DNA of 64,000 bases, from the NCBI RefSeq assembly GCF_002027705.1, contig NZ_MBTG01000022.1, positions 1-64,000 of the forward strand, given 5' to 3'. This stretch comes from Paenibacillus ferrarius. Its GTDB lineage: Bacteria > Bacillota > Bacilli > Paenibacillales > NBRC-103111. The notes beneath the pieces were generated by a model, which was given only the letters and a program-made list of their open reading frames with translations, did not search any database and was not told where the DNA came from. Both the position numbers and the translations under genes were made by a program. Below, in pieces: positions 50,826 to 59,509 of this stretch (positions are counted from its first letter, which is position 1; the number at the start of each line of letters is the position of its first letter).

Positions 50826-52241
50826 TTATTTGCTTTTTTCTAGAAAAGCTTGGAGCCACACGTTGGATTGAACCAAAACTTGCTCAGCGCGAGCAATCGC
50901 CTCTGTCACTTGGTTGCTTGCAGTTCCACCAAAGACATTACGTGCATTGACCACTTGCTCCGGTTGTAAAACTTGATAAATATCGGATTCGAACAGTTCT
51001 GAGAACGTTTTGAACTCCTCGATGCTCATATCGAGCAAATATTTTTTGTTCTGGATGCAGTGCAGAACCGTTTTACCAATCACTTCGTGCGCTTGGCGGA
51101 AAGGCAGACCTTTGTTAACAAGGTAATCCGCGATATCCGTAGCGTTAGAGAAGTCTTGGTTAACCGCTTGTCTCATGCGATCCGTGTTGACCTTCATCGT
51201 AGCGACCATCGGAGCGAATAATTGGAGCGCGCCTTGCAGGGTGCGAACCGTATCGAACATGCCCTCTTTATCTTCCTGCATGTCCTTGTTGTAAGCCAGC
51301 GGCAGCGACTTGAGCACGGTCATCAGACCGAACAAGTTGCCGTAGACGCGGCCGGTTTTGCCGCGGACGAGTTCGGCCACGTCCGGGTTCTTCTTCTGCG
51401 GCATGATCGAGCTGCCGGTACAGAAAGCATCGTCGAGCTCGACGAACGCGAACTCGGTCGAAGACCACAGCACCATCTCCTCGCTAAAGCGAGAAAGGTG
51501 CATCATGATCATGGACGCGTTAGAGAGGAACTCCAAGATGAAATCGCGGTCGCTGACCGCATCCAGGGAGTTCTCGTACACGCGTCCGAACCCAAGCTGC
51601 TCCGCCACGAAATGGCGGTCGATCGGGAACGTCGTGCCGGCGAGCGCGCCAGCGCCAAGCGGCAAAATATCTACGCGCTTGTAGCTGTCCTGCAAGCGCT
51701 CCAAGTCGCGCTGGAACATGCTGACGTAGGCCATCAAGTGATGTGCAAAGAGGATCGGCTGCGCACGCTGTAGATGCGTATAACCCGGAACAATCGTATC
51801 AATGTTGTTTTTGGCTTGGTCGATCAGTGCTTCCTGCAGCTTGATCAGATGTCCCACAAACTCAACAACCCGCTTGCGCAGGTAAAGATGCATATCCGTT
51901 GCCACTTGGTCATTGCGGCTGCGGCCCGTATGCAGCTTGCCGCCAACAGGACCAATCAGGTCGATTAGCGTTTTCTCGATATTCATATGAATATCTTCAT
52001 TCTGAATCGTGTACTCGAGTTCGCCGCGGCGGATCATGCCTTGGACTTGCAGCAGGCCGTCTTTGATCTTCTCTACATCTTCAGCAGGCAAGATACCGCA
52101 TTTGCCCAACATCGTCACATGCGCCAAGCTGCCTTGAATATCTTCCTCAGCCAACTCTTTATCAAATGTAATCGATGCTGTATATTCTTCGACCAATTGG
52201 TCGGTTTGCTTCGTAAATCGTCCACCCCAAAGCTTTGACAC
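50826..52241 (-). CDS. argH: Argininosuccinate lyase
   Basis: 471 residues, the usual length. Splits argininosuccinate to arginine and fumarate, the last step of arginine synthesis. Aspartase/fumarase superfamily signature GSSIMPQKKNPDVAE is clear, with the catalytic Ser loop; other family blocks are KLWGGRFTKQTDQLVEEYTAS at the start and TGRSRNDQVATDMHLYLR. Start ATG 52241. Last gene of the arg operon; 72 nt separate it from argG and hold a hairpin (52275-52296). Confidence 0.98.
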   Translation of the reverse strand: MSKLWGGRFTKQTDQLVEEYTASITFDKELAEEDIQGSLAHVTMLGKCGILPAEDVEKIKDGLLQVQGMIRRGELEYTIQNEDIHMNIEKTLIDLIGPVGGKLHTGRSRNDQVATDMHLYLRKRVVEFVGHLIKLQEALIDQAKNNIDTIVPGYTHLQRAQPILFAHHLMAYVSMFQRDLERLQDSYKRVDILPLGAGALAGTTFPIDRHFVAEQLGFGRVYENSLDAVSDRDFILEFLSNASMIMMHLSRFSEEMVLWSSTEFAFVELDDAFCTGSSIMPQKKNPDVAELVRGKTGRVYGNLFGLMTVLKSLPLAYNKDMQEDKEGMFDTVRTLQGALQLFAPMVATMKVNTDRMRQAVNQDFSNATDIADYLVNKGLPFRQAHEVIGKTVLHCIQNKKYLLDMSIEEFKTFSELFESDIYQVLQPEQVVNARNVFGGTASNQVTEAIARAEQVLVQSNVWLQAFLEKSK

Positions 52242-52274
52242 GTTGCACTACCCCTCTCTAATGGACAGCCCAAA

Positions 52275-52296
52275 GGCTTTCCACAGTGGGAAAGCC
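52275..52296 (-). other. Intercistronic hairpin between argG and argH
   Basis: GGCTTTCC and GGAAAGCC pair around a 6-nt loop. Only TTT follows on the minus strand, so it is a weak terminator at most and may be an RNA processing site within the operon. Confidence 0.5.
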
Positions 52297-52313
52297 CTTG
52301 AAAGACTGCGAAC

Positions 52314-53552
52314 TTATTTCTTCGCGTTTTGCTCCACGCCGGAAGATACTTTCAAACGAAGCGCGTTCAAGCGAATGAAACCAGTTGCATCGCCTTGATC
52401 GTATGCTTTCGTCGGATCTGCTTCCATCGTTGCAATATCTGGGTTGTATAGGGATACTGGGCTTTTGACGCCAGCGCCGATTACATTGCCTTTGTATAGT
52501 TTCAAACGCACTGTACCTGAAACGTTCTTTTGGCTTTCTGCCACAAGCGCTTGAATCGCCAAACGCTCAGGCGCAAACCAGAAGCCGTTGTAAACCAGTG
52601 TCGCATATTTCGTAATCAAGGAATCACGAAGGTGCATCACATCACGATCCATCGTGAGGGATTCCATTTTGCGGTGAGCCGTGAAAAGGATCGTACCACC
52701 CGGAGTTTCGTACACGCCGCGGCTCTTCATGCCAACGAAACGGTTCTCAACCATGTCCACACGACCAATGCCGTGCTTGCCGCCGATTTCATTCAAAGTT
52801 TCCATCACTTGCAGCGGAGTCAATTTGGCTCCGTTGATCGCTACGCAGTCACCTTTATCGAACTCAAGCTCAATGTATTCCGCTTCATTCGGAGCGTCTT
52901 CTGGAGCTACGCTCAAGACGTACATGCCTTTGTTGTCGTCATGTGCAGCATCGAACCAAGGATCCTCCAACATGCCGCTCTCGAAGGAGATGTGCAGCAG
53001 GTTGCGGTCTGTGGAATACGGCTTCGCCGCCGATGCCGTCACCGGAATGCCATGCTTCTCGGCATAGGCGATCATCTCTGCGCGACCTGGGAATTCCTCG
53101 CGGAATTGTTCCAAACGCCAAGGCGCGATAACGGACAGCTCAGGCGCCAGCGCCGCTGCTGTAAGCTCGAAGCGCACTTGGTCGTTCCCTTTGCCGGTTG
53201 CGCCATGCGCAATCGCTGTTGCGCCTTCAGCGCGGGCGATCTCGACCATGCGCTTCGCGATCAACGGACGCGCAATGCTCGTGCCGAGCAGGTATTGCCC
53301 TTCATACAGAGCGCCCGCTTGGAACATCGGGTTGATGAAATCCTTCGCGAATTCATCGCGCAGGTCATCGATGTAGATTTTGGATGCGCCAGTTTTGAGC
53401 GCTTTTTCTTCCAGACCGTCAAGCTCGTCTTTTTGCCCGATATCCGCTGTGAACGCGATGATTTCAGCGTCGTAAGTCTCTTTTAACCATTTCAAAATTA
53501 CCGATGTATCCAGTCCGCCGGAATAGGCGAGTACGATTTTTTCCTTAGCCAT
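52314..53552 (-). CDS. argG: Argininosuccinate synthase
   Basis: 412 residues. Joins citrulline and aspartate with ATP. The N-terminal PP-loop IVLAYSGGLDTSVILKWL binds ATP; other family blocks are HGATGKGNDQVRFEL and the SLTMDRDVMHLRDSL segment of the substrate site. ATG 53552 is in a good context. 43 nt lie between argF and argG. In B. subtilis argGH is a separate operon; here it is joined to the argCJBDF block on the same strand. Confidence 0.98.
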   Translation of the reverse strand: MAKEKIVLAYSGGLDTSVILKWLKETYDAEIIAFTADIGQKDELDGLEEKALKTGASKIYIDDLRDEFAKDFINPMFQAGALYEGQYLLGTSIARPLIAKRMVEIARAEGATAIAHGATGKGNDQVRFELTAAALAPELSVIAPWRLEQFREEFPGRAEMIAYAEKHGIPVTASAAKPYSTDRNLLHISFESGMLEDPWFDAAHDDNKGMYVLSVAPEDAPNEAEYIELEFDKGDCVAINGAKLTPLQVMETLNEIGGKHGIGRVDMVENRFVGMKSRGVYETPGGTILFTAHRKMESLTMDRDVMHLRDSLITKYATLVYNGFWFAPERLAIQALVAESQKNVSGTVRLKLYKGNVIGAGVKSPVSLYNPDIATMEADPTKAYDQGDATGFIRLNALRLKVSSGVEQNAKK

Positions 53553-53595
53553 GTCTACTAATCTCTCCGTTTCTAATTCTGCTGATTGATAGCTA

Positions 53596-54555
53596 TTATA
53601 TCATTGTCGCGGCCATAATGGCCTTTTGCGCATGAAGACGATTCTCGGCTTGATCAAAAATGATCGAATGCGCGCCATCGATGACGCCCTCGCTCACTTC
53701 TTCCCCACGATGGGCTGGCAAGCAATGCATGAACAAGTAATCCTGTTTCGCATACTTCACAAGCGCTTCGTTAATTTGGAAATTTTTGAAAGCGACTTCC
53801 CGCTCCTGCTGCTCCGCTTCAAAGCCCATGCTCGCCCATACATCTGTATAGACGATATCGGCATTTTCGATCGCTTCGCGCGGATCACGAGTAAGCAGCA
53901 CACTGCCTCCGGATTGCGCAGCATTTTCCTTGGAAATCTGAATCACTTCTTTGTCCGGGTCATACCCTTCCGGCGAAGCAATCGCGAAGTCCATGCCTAA
54001 TTTGCTCGCACCCATCATCAGAGAGTGAACCATATTGTTGCCATCCCCGATATAAGCCACTTTGATCCCTTTCAGACGGCCTTTTTTCTCCAGAACCGTT
54101 TGATAATCAGCCATAACCTGGCAAGGGTGCGCGTAATCAGTAAGCCCATTAATAACCGGCACCGTTGCTCCACGAGCCAGATCGATCACTTTACGGTGCT
54201 CGTACGTACGAATCATAATTCCATCCAGATAACGGGACAACGTCTGCGCCGTATCCCAAACCGTTTCTCCGCGTCCAAGCTGAAGATCATTTTTGCTTAA
54301 GAAAAGCGCCTGACCGCCAAGCTGGTACATCCCGACTTCAAAAGATACACGCGTACGCGTCGATGATTTCTCAAAAATCATCCCCAACGTTTTGCCTGCT
54401 AATACAGCATGAGGCTCTCTAGCCTTCTGCTTGCGTTTCAGCTCAATGCCATAGTGAATCAAATATTCGATTTCTTCCGGTGTATAGTCAACCAAAGCAA
54501 GAAAATCTTTGCCCTTCAGTTGGGCAGCCATTTCTTCTTGTAAGGTAATATTCAT
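53596..54555 (-). CDS. argF: Ornithine carbamoyltransferase
   Basis: 319 residues from ATG 54555 (MNITLQEEMAAQ...), with AGAGAGG 9 nt upstream; a TTG three codons earlier is the alternative. Makes citrulline from ornithine and carbamoyl phosphate. Carbamoyl-phosphate loop FEKSSTRTRVSFEVG, ornithine-binding DVWASMG and the HCLPAHRGEEV motif are intact. Length and motifs fit the anabolic enzyme. 29 nt after argD. Confidence 0.98.
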   Translation of the reverse strand: MNITLQEEMAAQLKGKDFLALVDYTPEEIEYLIHYGIELKRKQKAREPHAVLAGKTLGMIFEKSSTRTRVSFEVGMYQLGGQALFLSKNDLQLGRGETVWDTAQTLSRYLDGIMIRTYEHRKVIDLARGATVPVINGLTDYAHPCQVMADYQTVLEKKGRLKGIKVAYIGDGNNMVHSLMMGASKLGMDFAIASPEGYDPDKEVIQISKENAAQSGGSVLLTRDPREAIENADIVYTDVWASMGFEAEQQEREVAFKNFQINEALVKYAKQDYLFMHCLPAHRGEEVSEGVIDGAHSIIFDQAENRLHAQKAIMAATMI

Positions 54556-54584
54556 TTCATCCAACCTCTCTACGTTAACTCTGT

Positions 54585-55781
54585 CTAAATGCTGCTGATC
54601 GTCGATGCCTTCTGGGAGAGGACATCACACACGACATCCAGCGCTTGATCCAAATCTGCTTGCGGTATCGTCAAAGCCGGTACCAAACGAATCACATTCG
54701 GCCCTGCTGGAATAACCAATACACCTTGTTTGTGAATTTCACTGATGATTTCACCAGCTGGTTGCGTACACTCGATGCCAATTAACAGACCAACACCGCG
54801 AATCTTCGCGATTAACGGATTGCCCGCAAGCTTGCTTTCCAGCTTCTTCACCGTGTACTCGCCTAACTCTGCTGCACGTTCAGACAATTTCTCCGAAATA
54901 ATCGTGTCCAAAGCCGCGTGAGCCGCCGCTGTCGCAATTGGTGTTCCGCCAAACGTCGAGCCGTGACTGCCTGCGCTGAAAGCTTCAGCCAAATGCGCCT
55001 TGCCCAGCATAGCTCCGATCGGGAAGCCACCGCCAAGACCTTTGGCCAATGTGAAAATATCCGGCTCCACACCGTAATGCTCATACGCAAACAATTTACC
55101 TGTACGCCCAATGCCTGTTTGGATTTCATCTACAATTAACAGCAAATTCTCCTGTTTGCAAAGCTCAGCAATCTGCTTCACGAATTCCGGATCAGCCGGC
55201 AGAACGCCGCCTTCGCCTTGAACCATTTCAAGCATGATCGCGCAAGTTGTATCATTCACGAGACTGCGAACAGCATCAATATCGTTATAAGGCGCATAGA
55301 CAAAACCGCCTGGAAGCGGATGGAAGCCTTCCTTTACTTTATCCTGACCTGTAGCGGTCAGCGTAGCCAGTGTGCGTCCGTGGAACGACATGTTGAACGT
55401 GATAATCTCGTACCGACCATTGTTCAGCACCTTCTGGGAGTAGCGACGAGCTAATTTGATTGCCGCCTCATTCGCTTCCGCACCCGTGGAACAGAAAAAT
55501 ACCGCGTCCGCACAGCTGTTGTCCGTAAGCAAAGTGGCCAGCTTCTCCTGATTCGGAATATGAAAAAGATTGCTCACATGCCAAAGCTGATCCAGCTGTT
55601 CAACTAGCTTCTCTTTCACCGCTTGAGGCGCGTGTCCGAGGTTCGTCACCGCGATGCCGCTCATCAAATCGATGTACTCCTTGCCTGTGTCATCCCACAG
55701 TCGGCTGCCTTCCCCCTTCACCAATGTAATCGGATATCTGGTGTAAGTTGGAAAGAGCGAGCTTTTTCCCGTTTCTGTCAT
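54585..55781 (-). CDS. argD: Acetylornithine aminotransferase
   Basis: 398 residues from ATG 55781 (MTETGKSSLFPTY...), which has AAGGAGGG 7 nt upstream; longer frames are rejected. Class III PLP-dependent enzyme converting N-acetylglutamate semialdehyde to N-acetylornithine. Visible: FCSTGAEANEAAIKLARRY, VDEIQTGIGRTGKLFAYEHYGVEPD, and the PLP lysine in FTLAKGLGGGFPIGAM. A 130-nt gap to argB contains a small hairpin (GCGCAC-TTTT-GTGCGT, 55812-55827). Confidence 0.97.
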   Translation of the reverse strand: MTETGKSSLFPTYTRYPITLVKGEGSRLWDDTGKEYIDLMSGIAVTNLGHAPQAVKEKLVEQLDQLWHVSNLFHIPNQEKLATLLTDNSCADAVFFCSTGAEANEAAIKLARRYSQKVLNNGRYEIITFNMSFHGRTLATLTATGQDKVKEGFHPLPGGFVYAPYNDIDAVRSLVNDTTCAIMLEMVQGEGGVLPADPEFVKQIAELCKQENLLLIVDEIQTGIGRTGKLFAYEHYGVEPDIFTLAKGLGGGFPIGAMLGKAHLAEAFSAGSHGSTFGGTPIATAAAHAALDTIISEKLSERAAELGEYTVKKLESKLAGNPLIAKIRGVGLLIGIECTQPAGEIISEIHKQGVLVIPAGPNVIRLVPALTIPQADLDQALDVVCDVLSQKASTISSI

Positions 55782-55911
55782 GTACATTCCCTCCTTAGTG
55801 GTTATTCCAATGCGCACTTTTGTGCGTATTGATTATGATTCCTTTAAGTGATGTCCTATAGATAATTGCTGCTATTTCAAAACGAATATGCTCCGAGATG
55901 ATTAAAACCTT

Positions 55912-56703
55912 CTAACGCACAATCCGCGTACCAATACCGGTGCCTTTCAGCACTTTGCTCAGTACATTCGGCTCAGATCCATTCACGATAACAACTTCCT
56001 GCACCTTACCCTGTATACAAGCAATCGCTGCACGGACCTTAGGGATCATGCCGCCGTAGATCTCACCGCTGACGATCATTTCTTCGATCTCTGCCACGCT
56101 CACAACCGGAAGTACTTGCTTCTCGCCGTCAACCGTCTTCATGATGCCTGGAACGTCAGTCACAACAACCATTTGCTCGACACCAAGGTGCGAAGCGACC
56201 GCTCCCGCTGCTGTATCCGCATTAATGTTGTAACGCTGTCCGCCATCTGCGCCAAGTCCAACCGGTGCGATGACCGGAATATAGCCCATATTCACGATGC
56301 CCTGAATCAACTCCGCATTGACCTTCGTCACGTCGCCGACAAGTCCAACTTCATGGCTGTTCGCCACTGGCTTCGCTTCGATCAGATGTCCATCCACACC
56401 GGACAATCCAAGTGCAGCTGCGCCCGTTAATTGAATACGGCGGACGATCTCTTTGTTGATCTGACCAGATAGCACCATCTCTACAACATCCAACACCGCT
56501 TCGTTCGTCACCCGCAGGCCGTTCACGAAACCAGACTCAATTCCGAGCTTCCCCAGCGTCTCCGAGATTGCAGGACCACCGCCATGTACGATGACAGTAA
56601 CGATGCCTTCGTCCTGAAGCTGACGCATATCTTCAAAAAAGCTGGACGGTAAAGCCGCAAGCGTACTCCCGCCGCATTTCATCACAAAGCAATTGTTCTT
56701 CAC
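55912..56703 (-). CDS. argB: Acetylglutamate kinase
   Basis: 263 residues. Phosphorylates N-acetylglutamate, the second step of the pathway. Family blocks: FVMKCGGSTLAAL, VIVHGGGPAISETLGKLGIESGFVNGLRVT, NINADTAAGAVASHLG, VTDVPGIM, and GGMIPKVRAAIACIQ. GTG 56703 follows AAAGGGGAAC. The short length and lack of an N-terminal helix extension suggest the type that is not strongly inhibited by arginine, which is inference. 24 nt after argJ. Confidence 0.97.
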   Translation of the reverse strand: MKNNCFVMKCGGSTLAALPSSFFEDMRQLQDEGIVTVIVHGGGPAISETLGKLGIESGFVNGLRVTNEAVLDVVEMVLSGQINKEIVRRIQLTGAAALGLSGVDGHLIEAKPVANSHEVGLVGDVTKVNAELIQGIVNMGYIPVIAPVGLGADGGQRYNINADTAAGAVASHLGVEQMVVVTDVPGIMKTVDGEKQVLPVVSVAEIEEMIVSGEIYGGMIPKVRAAIACIQGKVQEVVIVNGSEPNVLSKVLKGTGIGTRIVR

Positions 56704-56727
56704 AGCCGTTCGTTCCCCTTTGCTTCC

Positions 56728-57954
56728 TTATGTGCGATAAGCCGCATTGATCCGCACATAATCATATGTCAAATCGCAGCCCCAGCCTGTTGCCTTGCCA
56801 GTGCCCATATGCAAATTCACGTGAATTTGAATCGTGTCTGTTTTCAAATAAGCAAGCGCCGCTTCCTCGTCAAACTTCACTGGACGCGACTGCTCCAACA
56901 CCGCGATATCGCCAAGGCGAATATCGACCGTGTTTACGTTCACCGGCTGACCGGAGTATCCGACTGCCGCGATGATCCGACCCCAGTTGGCATCAGCTCC
57001 ATAAACAGCCGACTTCACCAAGCTCGACCCGATGATCGACTTGACGATCTTGCGAGCCGCCTCGTCGCTCTCCGCGCCGACTACCGTCGTCTCGATCAGC
57101 TTCGTCGCGCCTTCGCCGTCGCGAGCAATCGCTTTGGCGAGGTATTCGCCAACGTACTGGAACCCTGCCGCGAACGCTTCCCAATCCGGATGTTCCGGAT
57201 TCAACGCTTCGCCGCCGGCCAGCCCGCTAGCCATCACCACGACCATGTCGTTGGTGCTTGTATCTCCGTCAACAGTGATCATGTTGAACGTGCTGTCTGT
57301 AATCCTGCCCAGCAGCTGCTGCAGGTGTACGCTTTCGATCGGTGCATCGGTTGTCATGAAACCGAGCATTGTCGCCATGTTCGGATGAATCATCCCCGAA
57401 CCCTTCGCCGCCCCGGCAATATGTACTTCCTTGCCGCCAACCACAACACGGACACACGTCATCTTCTGCGTAAGATCCGTTGTCAGGATCGATTGGCAGA
57501 AGTCTTCGCCTCCGTCTACTTTCACACGGCCTGGCAGCTGCTCGATGCCGCTGAGCACCTTGCCCATCGGCAATAACTCGCCGATGACGCCTGTGCTCGT
57601 CACGCCGACGTGATGCTCCGCCACGCCTAGTGCCTTCGCACTTGCGGCGCGCATCGCGCGCGCGTCCTGCTCGCCTTGCTCGCCGGTGCACGCATTGGCG
57701 TTGCCGCTGTTCACGATCATCGCCTGCAGCTTGCCGCTATGGGCGATGCTTTCTTGCGTCACGCGCAGCGGTGCCGCTTGGAATGCGTTCAGCGTGTACA
57801 CGCCCGCCGCTGCCGCAGGAACATCACAGACGATTGCGCCCAGATCATAGCGCTCCGTCTTCTTCAAACCACAGTGCAGACCGCCTGCACGAAAGCCTTT
57901 CGGCGTCGTAACCGTGCCCTCTGGCACGACAGTAAAGCTACCTTGCTCTAGCAT
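56728..57954 (-). CDS. argJ: Bifunctional glutamate N-acetyltransferase / ornithine acetyltransferase
   Basis: 408 residues. ArgJ recycles the acetyl group from acetylornithine to glutamate and in many bacteria also uses acetyl-CoA. The self-cleavage site is in HPNMATMLGFMTTDAP: cutting before the Thr of ATML gives alpha and beta chains and frees the nucleophile. Other blocks: GFRAGGLHCGLKKTERYDLG, NSGNANACTGEQG, NMITVDGDTSTNDMVVVMASG, ADANWGRIIAAVGYSG. Starts 30 nt after argC. No argA or argE is present in the operon, as expected for the cyclic pathway. Confidence 0.98.
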   Translation of the reverse strand: MLEQGSFTVVPEGTVTTPKGFRAGGLHCGLKKTERYDLGAIVCDVPAAAAGVYTLNAFQAAPLRVTQESIAHSGKLQAMIVNSGNANACTGEQGEQDARAMRAASAKALGVAEHHVGVTSTGVIGELLPMGKVLSGIEQLPGRVKVDGGEDFCQSILTTDLTQKMTCVRVVVGGKEVHIAGAAKGSGMIHPNMATMLGFMTTDAPIESVHLQQLLGRITDSTFNMITVDGDTSTNDMVVVMASGLAGGEALNPEHPDWEAFAAGFQYVGEYLAKAIARDGEGATKLIETTVVGAESDEAARKIVKSIIGSSLVKSAVYGADANWGRIIAAVGYSGQPVNVNTVDIRLGDIAVLEQSRPVKFDEEAALAYLKTDTIQIHVNLHMGTGKATGWGCDLTYDYVRINAAYRT

Positions 57955-57984
57955 GTTCGTTCGTCACCTGTCCTCATCTTATCG

Positions 57985-59034
57985 TTATGGATACACCGGT
58001 GCGAACAACAGCCCTGTCGTTTCGTCCCAGCCTTGCATCATATTTAAATTTTGAATGGCCTGACCTGCAGCGCCTTTCACCACATTATCAATGACCGAAA
58101 CAATCGTCACACGTCCTGTACGTTCATCCACAGCAAAACCGATGTCACAGTAGTTGGAGCCGAATACTTCTTTCGTTGAAGGCAGTTTGCCATTCTTGCG
58201 AATACGCACAAACTTTCTTCCTTCATAATACTGGCTGTACAGCTCGGTGAAATCTTCCAGCGTACGCTCGCCATTCACAGAGGCATACATCGTAGCCATA
58301 ATACCACGAGTCATCGGTACAAGGTGCGTTGTGAACGTCGTAATCACCGGCTTGCCGGCAACCCGACTGAGCGCCTGCTCGATTTCTGGAATATGCTGAT
58401 GCTTATTCACTTTATATGCAGTTAAATTCTCATTCACTTCGGAGTAGTGAACACCCAAGCTCACTCCGCGCCCAGAACCGGACACACCGGATTTGGCATC
58501 TATAATAATCGTCGAAGGATCGATCCAGCCCGCTGCAACAGCAGGTATCAGACCAAGCAGCGTAGCTGTCGGATAACAGCCAGGATTTGCGATCAGATCG
58601 CTCCCTTTCACTTCGTCCCCGAACACTTCGGACAGACCGTAGATCGAACGAGCCAGCGCCTCTTCGGAAGCGGCCGGTTTTTTGTACCATTTCTCATAAT
58701 CCGCTGACGACTTCAATCTCAAATCTCCGGAGATATCAATGACTTTCAATCCAGCTGCCAACAATTTCGGCGAAAGTTCTGCACTCACACCCGCTGGCGT
58801 TGCCAAGAAAACAACATCCGCTTTGCCTGCGATAAGGTCAACATCCAATACATCGAGCACATCCAAAACGATCTCCTGCAAATGCGGAAAATGCTCAGCA
58901 AGCGGTGCTCCCGCATTCGAAGTTGAGATAACCGAAGTAATTTGAACTAACGGATGCGCCTGCAATAGACGAATCAATTCTGCACCACCATAACCTGTGG
59001 CTCCAATAATAGCCGCTCTTACGCCATGACTCAT
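57985..59034 (-). CDS. argC: N-acetyl-gamma-glutamyl-phosphate reductase
   Basis: 349 residues. NADPH-dependent reduction of acetylglutamyl phosphate to the semialdehyde. Rossmann start AAIIGATGYGGAELIRLLQAHP, the active-site Cys in LIANPGCYPTATLLGL, and the family blocks SGVSGSGRGVSLGVHYSEVNENLTAYKVNKHQHIPEI and HLVPMTRGIMATMY are clear. ATG 59034 follows GGGGGAAATTCAA. First gene of argCJBDFGH; a promoter and ArgR box lie just upstream. Confidence 0.98.
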   Translation of the reverse strand: MSHGVRAAIIGATGYGGAELIRLLQAHPLVQITSVISTSNAGAPLAEHFPHLQEIVLDVLDVLDVDLIAGKADVVFLATPAGVSAELSPKLLAAGLKVIDISGDLRLKSSADYEKWYKKPAASEEALARSIYGLSEVFGDEVKGSDLIANPGCYPTATLLGLIPAVAAGWIDPSTIIIDAKSGVSGSGRGVSLGVHYSEVNENLTAYKVNKHQHIPEIEQALSRVAGKPVITTFTTHLVPMTRGIMATMYASVNGERTLEDFTELYSQYYEGRKFVRIRKNGKLPSTKEVFGSNYCDIGFAVDERTGRVTIVSVIDNVVKGAAGQAIQNLNMMQGWDETTGLLFAPVYP

Positions 59035-59065
59035 TTGAATTTCCCCCAGACGTCCTCAAAATATA

Positions 59066-59100
59066 TGTATTATTATACAGTCGCATACATAATAACTCAA
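59066..59100 (-). promoter_or_regulatory. arg operon promoter with ArgR/AhrC box
   Basis: Minus strand -35 TTGAGT (59100-59095), 17-nt spacer, -10 TATAAT (59077-59072). The palindrome TGTATAATAATACA (59079-59066) covers the -10 and matches the Gram-positive ARG box TGWATWWWWATWCA at every position. Arginine-bound ArgR would block RNA polymerase. A weaker candidate (GTGCATAAAAATGAG) lies near 59243-59257. Confidence 0.8.
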
Positions 59101-59365
59101 TGAATTTTTTTGTCCGATTTTTGTCAATAAAATTGATTTACAGCAAGTCGTTTCAAGGATTTCTCGCATCTCTGCGAAGCTTGTGCAGGAACCTGCTTTT
59201 TAGAGAAAAATATACATAATATGCATCAAATTCACGTGTCCCGTGCATAAAAATGAGTCATTTCAGATATATTCTCACCTTAGCCGTGCACACTCCCTCT
59301 ATTATCCCAAAACAAACGCCACACAAGCAAATTTTGTATGTTCGCTGCTTCTTCTTTTTCGAAAA

Positions 59366-59445
59366 TGTGGGTAAGTATTAGGGTTATGCACAGCTTATCC
59401 ACAATTTACCCACAACAATATTGGCCAAAAGTTGAGTTATGCACA
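59366..59445. promoter_or_regulatory. Cluster of five DnaA-box-like 9-mers
   Basis: TTATGCACA (59384-59392), TTATCCACA (59395-59403, perfect consensus) and TTACCCACA (59406-59414) lie exactly 11 bp apart on the same strand. A further TTATGCACA is at 59437-59445, and TGTGGGTAA, a reversed TTACCCACA, at 59366-59374. No dnaA/dnaN genes or origin-like region lie nearby, so this is more like a DnaA titration or regulatory cluster than an origin. Confidence 0.7.
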
Positions 59446-59457
59446 AAAAGACAAAAA

Positions 59458-59475
59458 GACGCACCAATGTGCGCC
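59458..59475 (-). terminator. yitT terminator
   Basis: Minus strand GGCGCAC-ATTG-GTGCGTC followed by TTTTTGTCTTTTT, 35 nt past the yitT stop. Confidence 0.85.
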
Positions 59476-59509
59476 TAATTTTTTTACCCCACTCCATCAA
59501 AGCGAATTC

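Larger units (their letters stand above)
59101..59509. other. Intergenic stretch between argC and yitT
   Basis: No gene in about 400 bp. The A/T-rich sequence holds the DnaA-box cluster (59366-59445), the yitT terminator (59458-59475) and possible secondary ARG boxes. No ORF with a ribosome binding site was found. Confidence 0.6.

Noticed and set aside
52530..53486. Long open frame on the plus strand opposite argG (318 codons)
   Set aside because: Shadow of the argG codon pattern; Cys/His/Arg-rich, no ribosome binding site, no family pattern.
59366..59445. Chromosomal or plasmid replication origin
   Set aside because: No dnaA, dnaN or rep gene, no clear unwinding element, and both flanks are ordinary metabolic genes.
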